This document shows, in pieces, positions 20,841-28,944 of a stretch of 64,000 nt of DNA. Both the position numbers and the translations under genes were made by a program. This DNA comes from Candidatus Hydrogenedentota bacterium (lineage in GTDB: Bacteria; Hydrogenedentota; Hydrogenedentia; Hydrogenedentales; SLHB01). The notes beneath the pieces are model-generated. The model saw only the letters and a list, made by a program, of their open reading frames with translations, was not told where the DNA came from and did not search any database. Position 1 is the stretch's first letter. Each line of letters begins with the position of its first letter. The DNA is taken from assembly GCA_020848835.1 (NCBI GenBank), contig JADLHJ010000078.1:1-64000 (forward strand), written 5' to 3'.

Positions 20841-21818
20841 CTATACCGCCACACACGCATGCTGCGCCGCGTATATGGCCTCGTCGTGCCAAATTTTCCA
20901 GATGAGTTCGTAGCGATCGAGGGGAAGGCCGGTGTACACGCAATTGCTGGTGGAGAATACGTAACCGCCGCCGGGCATACCGTGGCGAATACAATAGCGA
21001 GCCGACTCGATTACGGCTTCATCGGTGCCTGAGTTAAGCAAACCACAATTCACGTTTCCGATGAGGCACAGCGCTCGCCCGTAGCGCCGCTTAACTTCTG
21101 CAATATCGACACCGCCTTGTGGATCGAGCGAATGCAGCGCATGGGGCCGCGCGGCAACAAGTTGGTCAATGATCGGCATGATGTTGCCATCGGTATGCTT
21201 GATGACGTAGTAGCCGAGATCGCGCAGCCCGCCGCACAGTTTGGCGAGATACGGCGACACGACTTCGGCGAACATGTCAGGACTTAAAAACGGATTGTCG
21301 TTGTAGCAGTAGTCCGCGCATAACGCGAAGCCGTCGAGCCCGCCCTGCTTGGACAGGCGCTCGGCCTTTTCCAGCATGCGGTTTACTTTTTCATCCGCTT
21401 TTCGTTTGGCATCATCCAGGTTTTCGTACACCCACGATACCCACTCAAGCATTTTGTCGCCCGCTGGAATCTCGTAGGTGGCGTCGCCGTGAAGCATAAG
21501 AAAATAAGTATCGCCGGACTGCTCACGAACGAGATCGATCATGCGAATATCTTCCTCTTCAGTACACGGATTGGTGTGGAGAAAGATTGCATTGTGTTCG
21601 TAGCGTTGCGCGGTCTTGATGAAGAGATCGGCTATGTCCGCCCGGTGCAGGCCGCGTTCGTGCTCGGTCATTTGCAGCCACTGGGCGTAATTGCGATGCA
21701 GCGGATGTACGCGCCCAAAGGCTTCCATCGTGAGGAAAAATACCAGCTCGAAATGCGGCACCCTGCCCGCCGGCGGGCGCAGTTCGAGCGCGGCTATGAG
21801 CGCTTCGCGCGGCGTCAC
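20841..21818 (-). CDS. URO-D-superfamily methyltransferase (UroD-E)
   Basis: TPREALIAALELRPP; YYVIKHTDGNIMPIIDQL; GTG start at 21818 with SD ccaggggga. Confidence 0.87.
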   Translation of the reverse strand: MTPREALIAALELRPPAGRVPHFELVFFLTMEAFGRVHPLHRNYAQWLQMTEHERGLHRADIADLFIKTAQRYEHNAIFLHTNPCTEEEDIRMIDLVREQSGDTYFLMLHGDATYEIPAGDKMLEWVSWVYENLDDAKRKADEKVNRMLEKAERLSKQGGLDGFALCADYCYNDNPFLSPDMFAEVVSPYLAKLCGGLRDLGYYVIKHTDGNIMPIIDQLVAARPHALHSLDPQGGVDIAEVKRRYGRALCLIGNVNCGLLNSGTDEAVIESARYCIRHGMPGGGYVFSTSNCVYTGLPLDRYELIWKIWHDEAIYAAQHACVAV

Positions 21819-21991
21819 GCGTGAGTCCCCCTGGCCCCGCCGTTTCGGCGAATGGGCCGTGACAAGTGCATGCGATCGTATCGCATTGCTACTCCCCCAT
21901 AGGCCGTTCCCCAACGACCGCTAGTACTCTAGCGATTTATTCGCGCGACCGGCAACTTTTCGCGCTTCGCGGCGGAAATGCCGTAGACTGA

Positions 21992-22039
21992 CCGTGTTCG
22001 CGTCGGGGGACGCGGCAGCGCGCACTGCGACAAACACGG
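21992..22039 (+). promoter_or_regulatory. Candidate structured leader (possible three-way junction) upstream of rhaT
   Basis: CCGTGTT/AACACGG outer stem; CGCGTC-GGGG-GACGCG hairpin; GCAG-cgcgca-CTGC hairpin; outer stem 3' strand runs into the GGGGGG SD. Confidence 0.6.
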
Positions 22040-22052
22040 GGGGAACCGAGTC

Positions 22053-23102
22053 GTGGTATCCAATCCTTTCTTGGGGGTCATGCTACACGCCATCGGGGGG
22101 CTTGCGGCAGGCAGCTTCTACATCCCATTCAAAGGCGTTCGCGGCTGGGCATGGGAAAGCTACTGGTTGGCCGGTGGCGTCATGAGCTGGATTGTCGCTC
22201 CCTGGGTTGTCGCAGCATTTACAACACCAGACCTATTCGCCGTACTAACCGAAGCACCCAAAGATAGCCTGTTTTGGAGTTATGTCTTTGGCATGCTTTG
22301 GGGTGTCGGGGGACTGACCTTCGGTTTGTCGATGCGCTATCTCGGCATTTCGCTCGGTTACGCGATCGCGCTTGGCTTTTGTGCCGCTATGGGCACGCTG
22401 ATTCCCCCGCTGTTCACCGGAGAACTCTCCGGCATGTTGACCGCATCATCCGGCAGAGTGGTGCTCGCCGGTGTTGCAGTTTGCGTGTTGGGAATCGCCG
22501 TGTGCGGACATGCGGGTATCCGGAAGGAACGCGAACTACCGGAAAGCGGGAAGACAGCGGTCATTGCCGAGTTCAATTTTGCCCGTGGTGTCTGGGTCGC
22601 GGTGTTTGCCGGCGTCATGAGCGCCTGCATGTCGTTTGGAATCAATGCAGGCAAACCTATCGCCGCGCTTGCGGTAGAACATGGAACGGCACATCTGTGG
22701 CAAAACACGCCCGTGTTCATCGTAATCCTTGCAGGCGGTTTCACTACGAATTTTGTGTGGTGCGTGTATCTGAATCGCAGAAACAAGTCAGGCGGCGATT
22801 ATCTACGGCGTGATACACCGCTCTTACCGAACTACCTCTTCAGCGCGCTCGCGGGTCTCACCTGGTACTTGCAGTTCATGTTCTATGGCATGGGCACAAC
22901 ACAGATGGGCCGCTACGATTTTGCGAGTTGGACACTTCACATGGCGTTCATCATCGTCTTCAGCAACATCTGGGCCTTGGCATTGCGTGAATGGCGAGGA
23001 TGCAGCAAGCGCACCACCGCCTGGATATTTGCAGGGCTGCTTGTTCTGTTCCTGTCGACAGTGGTCATTGGGTATGGGAACAAACTTGCCGGTGCAAGTT
23101 GA
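22053..23102 (+). CDS. rhaT: RhaT-like L-rhamnose/H+ symporter (DMT superfamily)
   Basis: HAIGGLAAGSFYIPFKGVRGWAWESYWLAGG typical RhaT N-terminus, about 10 hydrophobic segments; GTG start. Confidence 0.9.
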   Translation: MVSNPFLGVMLHAIGGLAAGSFYIPFKGVRGWAWESYWLAGGVMSWIVAPWVVAAFTTPDLFAVLTEAPKDSLFWSYVFGMLWGVGGLTFGLSMRYLGISLGYAIALGFCAAMGTLIPPLFTGELSGMLTASSGRVVLAGVAVCVLGIAVCGHAGIRKERELPESGKTAVIAEFNFARGVWVAVFAGVMSACMSFGINAGKPIAALAVEHGTAHLWQNTPVFIVILAGGFTTNFVWCVYLNRRNKSGGDYLRRDTPLLPNYLFSALAGLTWYLQFMFYGMGTTQMGRYDFASWTLHMAFIIVFSNIWALALREWRGCSKRTTAWIFAGLLVLFLSTVVIGYGNKLAGAS

Positions 23103-23198
23103 TCGGTAATCATGCCAACGCGGCATCATCGCAATGACGAATTAGCGACGCAAACACGCGCAAATAGGGCAATGCGTGCGTTGACAATGGGGGAATTT

Positions 23199-26100
23199 AT
23201 GAGGCAACACAGTTTTATCGCGTCGATAGCAGTCGCTTTGCTCATAGGCAATGCGGCGCTCGCCGAGATCAAAATCACGGACCTGCGGTGTGAATACCGG
23301 CGCGATCCATTGGGTATTGATATTTCCGCGCCGCGCCTGAGCTGGAAAATCGATTCGGATGCGCGTGATGTTGCCCAGACCGCATATCGCGTGCTTGTTG
23401 CAAGTGACCTCAAGCAGCTTGCGGAAGAAAAAGCCGACCTATGGGATTCGGGCAGGCGCGAATCGGACCAGTCAGTCCTCCTACCTTATGAAGGAAAGTC
23501 GCTGGCTTCACAACAGCAATGCTTCTGGAAAGTGATGGTTTGGGACAAATCTGGCGCCGCGTCTGAATGGTCATCGCCCGCGCGCTGGAGCATCGGGCTG
23601 CTCAACCAGAACGATTGGACCGCCAAATGGATCGGGCGCGACGAGGTACCGCCTCCGAACGAATTGGCGCCCGCGCAGTGGATTTGGTATCCCGACGCCG
23701 ATCCCCTGAAATCGGCGCCAGTTGCTGCGCGGTACTTCCGTACGGTGATCGATTTGCCCGCGAACAACGCGATCGCGACCGCCCGAGCACTCGTAACCGC
23801 GGACAATGCCGCGGTCGTTTTCGTGAATGGTACCGAAGTTGGAAAGATTGCGGACTACCATACCGCCGCTGCTTTCGATATCGCGGGACATCTGCACGGC
23901 GGCAAAAACATTGTTGCAGTCAAGGCGGAAAACTTCGGAAAGGAAGCCAACACCGCCGGACTAATAGGCCTTATCCAGATCACGTTTGCAGATGGCGGTC
24001 AGCGCAGCATCGTGACCGGCTCGAAGGCGTGGCAAACAGCGGACAAGGAGCAGGCCAATTGGACGACCGTGGACTTCGATGATTCTGCCTGGGCGCAGCC
24101 AATGACATTGGGACCATTCGGAATGGCGCCTTGGGGCGAGGTGGGCGCACCCACAGATCGGCGTCTCCCCGCACGCATGTTGCGGCGCACGTTTCCAATC
24201 GGAAAGCCGGTGCGCGCGGCTTTTGTGTTTATGAGCGGGTTGGGGCTTTCCGAACTCTATGTGAATGGCGTGCGCGTAGGTGATCACGTGTTGTCCCCAG
24301 CACTCAGCGAGTATGAAAAGCGCGTCTATTACGTGACACACGAAGTGACGCGAATGCTACAGCAAGGCAACAACGCGCTCGGCGTACAACTCGGTAACGG
24401 GCGATTCTTTTCGCCGCGTCCGACGTCATTCGTGGGCATGAAAAGTTACGGGTATCCAAAATTACTGCTCCAATTGCATTTGGAATTCGAAGACGGAAGT
24501 TCGGGAGTTGTTGTGAGCGACGAACAATGGAAACTCAGCAGCGACGGCCCGATTCGCGCGAACAACGAGTACGACGGCGAAGAATACGATGCGCGGCGCG
24601 AGTCGCGCGATTGGACGACGTCCGGGTTTGACGATTCGTCATGGGAGCCTGCGCAGATTGTAAAGGCTCCCGGCGGTGCACTGTCCGCGCAGATGATTGA
24701 GCCGATTCGGGTGACGGAAACAATCAAACCCAAGGCTGTCAATTCGATTGGGCCGGGCGCGTTCCTAGTGGATATGGGACAAAACATGGTCGGTTGGTGC
24801 CGCATACGGTTAAATGGTCCAGCGGGATCGACGGTCACCATGCGGCACGCGGAGACCGTAACAGGCGATGGAAGTCTCTACGTTGCGAACCTGCGTGGCG
24901 CAAAGGCCGAGTATTCCTACACGCTGAGGGGCGGTGGAGAAGAATACTGCGAACCGCATTTCACATACTTCGGATATCGATATATTGAAGTGCGCGGTAT
25001 CACCGGCGAACTCACGGCGGACATGATCGAAGGCAAGGTCGTTCACGACGCCGTTGAACCTGCCGGCAGCTTCACGTGCTCGAACGAAACGATCAATGCG
25101 ATTTATCGCAACGCCGTTTGGGGCATACGCGGCAACTACCGCAGCGTGCCAACGGATTGCCCGCAGCGCGATGAACGCCAAGGCTGGCTCGGTGATCGGT
25201 CCGAAGAATCGCGCGGCGAAATGTACTTGTATGACCTCGCCCTGTTTTACGAGAAATGGGTGCAGGACATGGAGGACTCGCAAAAGGACACGGGCAGCGT
25301 GCCCGATGTCGCGCCGCCTTACTACCCGTTCTACACAGACAACGTCACCTGGCCGAGCAGTTTCATCATCATTCCCGGAACTCTCTATGAGAAGTACGGA
25401 GACTTGCGCGCGATCGAGCGGCACTATCCAGCGATGAAACAATGGATCGCGTACATGGGACAGTACATGAAGGACGACCTGATGCCGCGTGACGAGTACG
25501 GCGATTGGTGCGTGCCGCCGGAATCGCAGGAGCTGATTCACAGTAAAGATCCGAGCCGCAAGACGGCCGGCGATCTGATTGGTTCGGCGTACTTCTACCA
25601 CGACCTCAATTTAATGGCGCGGTACGCGACGCTCTTAGGCAAATCGGAAGACGCCGCGCAGTTCAACGCACTGGCGGAAAAAATGAAAGCGGCGTTCAAT
25701 ACCAAATATCTGAATTCCCAGACTGCGGCATACGACAACGGCACGCAAACCTCGTGCGTGCTGCCGCTCGCGTTTGGTTTGGTCCCACAAGATCAGCGTG
25801 CTGCTGTGTTCGATCGTCTCACGAAAAAAATTATGGTGGAGGGCAATGGCCACATCGGAACAGGACTGATCGGCGGGCAGTGGCTCATGCGCGCGCTCGC
25901 AGACAACGGCCGCAGCGACATCGCTTTCACAATTACCACACAGCGCGACTACCCAAGTTGGGGCTATATGCTCGATCAAGGCGCAACGACGATCTGGGAA
26001 TTGTGGAACGGCAACACCGCCGATCCCGGCATGAACTCGCACAACCACGTCATGCTGCTCGGCGATCTACTCGTCTGGTTTTACGAGTACCTCGCGGGCA

Positions 26101-26453
26101 TACGGCCCGATCCCGAGGCACCGGGGTTCAAACATTTCACTCTGAAACCCGTGCCCGTTGAGGGACTGGACTTTGTCCGCGCGACGTATCGTAGTCCCTA
26201 CGGCCCTATCGAAAGCGAGTGGAAACGCGACGGCGACAAATTCACTTGGAACCTGCGCGTCCCCCCGAATGCGACCGCGGATGTGTACGTGCCCAACTCG
26301 GATCCGGCCAGGGTCTCCGAATCGGGCAATAGGGAAAACGACGCGCCGCGAGCAAAGCCGTCAGGCGAACAGAACGGCAGTGTCGTATACCGCCTTGGCG
26401 CGGGGCGGTATGTATTTCAATCCGTCTTGACACGCGAAGCCGCAGGCAAGTAG
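23199..26453 (+). CDS. Alpha-L-rhamnosidase (GH78)
   Basis: LRCEYRRDPLGIDISAPRLSW, NYRSVPTDCPQRDERQGWLGD, signal peptide; start at 23199 with SD tgggggaa. Confidence 0.96.
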   Translation: MRQHSFIASIAVALLIGNAALAEIKITDLRCEYRRDPLGIDISAPRLSWKIDSDARDVAQTAYRVLVASDLKQLAEEKADLWDSGRRESDQSVLLPYEGKSLASQQQCFWKVMVWDKSGAASEWSSPARWSIGLLNQNDWTAKWIGRDEVPPPNELAPAQWIWYPDADPLKSAPVAARYFRTVIDLPANNAIATARALVTADNAAVVFVNGTEVGKIADYHTAAAFDIAGHLHGGKNIVAVKAENFGKEANTAGLIGLIQITFADGGQRSIVTGSKAWQTADKEQANWTTVDFDDSAWAQPMTLGPFGMAPWGEVGAPTDRRLPARMLRRTFPIGKPVRAAFVFMSGLGLSELYVNGVRVGDHVLSPALSEYEKRVYYVTHEVTRMLQQGNNALGVQLGNGRFFSPRPTSFVGMKSYGYPKLLLQLHLEFEDGSSGVVVSDEQWKLSSDGPIRANNEYDGEEYDARRESRDWTTSGFDDSSWEPAQIVKAPGGALSAQMIEPIRVTETIKPKAVNSIGPGAFLVDMGQNMVGWCRIRLNGPAGSTVTMRHAETVTGDGSLYVANLRGAKAEYSYTLRGGGEEYCEPHFTYFGYRYIEVRGITGELTADMIEGKVVHDAVEPAGSFTCSNETINAIYRNAVWGIRGNYRSVPTDCPQRDERQGWLGDRSEESRGEMYLYDLALFYEKWVQDMEDSQKDTGSVPDVAPPYYPFYTDNVTWPSSFIIIPGTLYEKYGDLRAIERHYPAMKQWIAYMGQYMKDDLMPRDEYGDWCVPPESQELIHSKDPSRKTAGDLIGSAYFYHDLNLMARYATLLGKSEDAAQFNALAEKMKAAFNTKYLNSQTAAYDNGTQTSCVLPLAFGLVPQDQRAAVFDRLTKKIMVEGNGHIGTGLIGGQWLMRALADNGRSDIAFTITTQRDYPSWGYMLDQGATTIWELWNGNTADPGMNSHNHVMLLGDLLVWFYEYLAGIRPDPEAPGFKHFTLKPVPVEGLDFVRATYRSPYGPIESEWKRDGDKFTWNLRVPPNATADVYVPNSDPARVSESGNRENDAPRAKPSGEQNGSVVYRLGAGRYVFQSVLTREAAGK

Positions 26454-26472
26454 AAGTCGACCGCGTCCAATG

Positions 26473-28836
26473 CTATTTTGCGCCGTCACTATTCTTGGGC
26501 GACCACAAGAATACGCGACGATGCAGTCCCCCGCGCGACGTGCGATCCGCAGAAAGCGTTTCGACAAGAACTGCCAGGTGATTGGTCTGACCGGGCCGGA
26601 CTTGTTTCGACACTTCGATATCAAATGGTGTTCCTGCATCCTGCTTCATACGATGATCGACGAGTTGCCCGTTCAACCAAATCCAAAGGCGCACACTCGA
26701 CACGCCAGCCACCGTCAACCGCAGTGGCTTGTCCCCTGCATTTGCAGGCACATCGACCGCGCCCCGATACCAAGCCTTACCCGCGTAGGGCCACCCTGAT
26801 TCGTCCTGATATCCTTGCGCGTCCCAGTAGACGGAATCGCTGATCGTTTCCCATTTACCGCCCTTTCCCGGCAAATACCACTCCTCCAATGTGCCTACTC
26901 CGCGCGGGTCCGTCTTGAACTCCCACTGCGAAGGGAACATTGCGATACGTGTCCCCTTCTCGCCATTGCATTGGTCTGCAAGGGGCTGGTATGTCTTCCG
27001 AAACCATTCGAGGGTACCACGATGATCGCGCGCCCATTCGGGCGTGTGCGGTAACATTCCGGGGAGGGTTGATTCCGCTTCGTCCCGAATTAATTTCATT
27101 TTGTCCGCGTGGGACACCGCGTTGGCGTAGTCCCCGCGCGCTGCACAATCTTCCATCGCCAAAAACGCACGAATGTGATCATGCATCAGGTTGAACATGT
27201 GAGTTCGCGACTGAATCGTATCGCCCGCGCCTTGCGACCGCTCTGCCGCGCGTGCCATCAGCCCGTCGAGTTTACGCATGGTTTCTGGAGGGAGAATGAC
27301 CTGCCAGGGTATCAATCGTCCCCATGTCGTGTGCACACCTGATTGTTCAACAGAGTCTTCCAGCGTCCAAATGTATTGCTCTATTGGACGCGCTGCATCG
27401 CCGTAGAATCGCTCGCAGTAATCCCGCACCAATTCCTTCGTGTTCGCGTCCGTGTTCCACATCAGCTTCGCACGGAGATAGTAGTTGAGGTGCGTGACCA
27501 TCCAATTGTTACTGCCTTCCGTCCAAAATCCCCATATCCCCCGTTCTTTGTAGTAGCGCATGTCCGGAGCGATGGTGTGAAGATTGGGAAAGGGCAAATT
27601 GTCGAGGCTCTTGCCCGGATCGTAGTCGTAGACGAATACGCACTTCAGATCACGTGTCCACCGGTCGAACAGGGTCTTGTAGACCTCGCGCTGCCAACAA
27701 TGCGGGTCGCCGATCCGGTGAAACGTGCACGATTGAATCAAGGCAGACTGAATCCCAAGGTTAGGACTGAGCGTCCCGACGCCCTCAGGCGGGCGAACAC
27801 GGTTTGCATATCCGTTCGTAAATATCCAGTGATCCGGGAACGCTTTGTACACTTCCGTTGCCACCGCATTCGCAAACTTGAACCAGGTATCGCTGAGGCT
27901 CGGTTCCCCGAACCCCATCCCTTCAAACCCAGGCTCGGCGGCCACACATCGTGCGCAATGGCAGCGAGGGTGTCCATCCGGAGGTGCGAACCCGAACGTC
28001 CACTGCTCTGGATGTGCGCGGAACTCTTCTGTAATCGTCTTCACTGCAATTGTCACGGCTTCCGGCTCAGACAGGCACAGCATGTCTTTCATGCGGTTGC
28101 CTTTCTCGTCCACGGCATAAATGTTGGGATGGCTGTCGAAATACTGATCGGCAGGAGCAAGGCGTGAAACAGATCCATCACCCGGCAGGCTCAGACCAAC
28201 CAGGCTGTTCATGCGGTTGCGCTCGCGCCACAACGCAAAGTCTTGTGACTGCGGTTCGCTGACAGGCATCCAGCCGGAATACCAGATATTGCGAAAGCGA
28301 AAGTCCGGCCGTTCAACCACGTGGATCGGACCAATCGCTATTGTCTTTTGAGCAGGAACGACTTCGCCATACGTTCCTGGAAAGTACCATCGGCATCCCA
28401 GGCGCTCCAGGAAATCGTAGACCGCGTAGAGCGTTCCCAAATAAAGACCATCTTCATTGCCGGCCAAGATCACGCCTTGTGGGATTGTCTGTATGACGTA
28501 TCCTTCCTCGGCCATCTGGTGCGTGAATCCGCTGGGAATTTGAATGCCTGCGGCGTCAGACTGTTGTGATCGCCCTACGTATAGCGCAAATTCGGGTGGC
28601 GCAGCGTCATCACTGATAATCGGAAGTTGTGCACCCGATATTCGTTCCAAATAGCGTTGCAATTCTCCCGCAGCGCGCTGCGCCTGTGCAGTGCAGTGCG
28701 AAGACAAAACGATGGAGGCGACAGACTTTCCATTGTCTACGATTAGGTCGTCTGCAGTCGCGCAAACGGCAATAACCGCAACGACTACACACGTCCCAAA
28801 CCGCCGCCAATAATTCTTTCCTGTAAACATATGCAT
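26473..28836 (-). CDS. Secreted DUF4838-type protein, alpha-glucuronidase-like architecture
   Basis: Signal peptide; YAVYDFLERLGCRWYFPGTYGEVVP; GFAPPDGHPRCHCARC. Confidence 0.8.
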   Translation of the reverse strand: MHMFTGKNYWRRFGTCVVVAVIAVCATADDLIVDNGKSVASIVLSSHCTAQAQRAAGELQRYLERISGAQLPIISDDAAPPEFALYVGRSQQSDAAGIQIPSGFTHQMAEEGYVIQTIPQGVILAGNEDGLYLGTLYAVYDFLERLGCRWYFPGTYGEVVPAQKTIAIGPIHVVERPDFRFRNIWYSGWMPVSEPQSQDFALWRERNRMNSLVGLSLPGDGSVSRLAPADQYFDSHPNIYAVDEKGNRMKDMLCLSEPEAVTIAVKTITEEFRAHPEQWTFGFAPPDGHPRCHCARCVAAEPGFEGMGFGEPSLSDTWFKFANAVATEVYKAFPDHWIFTNGYANRVRPPEGVGTLSPNLGIQSALIQSCTFHRIGDPHCWQREVYKTLFDRWTRDLKCVFVYDYDPGKSLDNLPFPNLHTIAPDMRYYKERGIWGFWTEGSNNWMVTHLNYYLRAKLMWNTDANTKELVRDYCERFYGDAARPIEQYIWTLEDSVEQSGVHTTWGRLIPWQVILPPETMRKLDGLMARAAERSQGAGDTIQSRTHMFNLMHDHIRAFLAMEDCAARGDYANAVSHADKMKLIRDEAESTLPGMLPHTPEWARDHRGTLEWFRKTYQPLADQCNGEKGTRIAMFPSQWEFKTDPRGVGTLEEWYLPGKGGKWETISDSVYWDAQGYQDESGWPYAGKAWYRGAVDVPANAGDKPLRLTVAGVSSVRLWIWLNGQLVDHRMKQDAGTPFDIEVSKQVRPGQTNHLAVLVETLSADRTSRGGLHRRVFLWSPKNSDGAK

Positions 28837-28944
28837 ACCCCCTCCAGAGCGATATTCACTGCCGGGCAATGCACGCGGAATCTCGCGAAACATCGCACAT
28901 TAAGCACTCGAATAGTGCCATAAGAAGTCCGCAGTTCTCGCGAA

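Noticed and set aside
12402-21818. URO-D-family genes as haem-biosynthesis uroporphyrinogen decarboxylases
   Set aside because: Five divergent copies clustered with a corrinoid protein, corrinoid activator and homocysteine methyltransferase; UroD-B carries the thiol-methyltransferase HxC...C signature.
23085-23102. aacttgc-cggt-gcaagtt hairpin as terminator after rhaT
   Set aside because: Perfect 7-bp stem but overlaps the end of the coding sequence and has no T tract.
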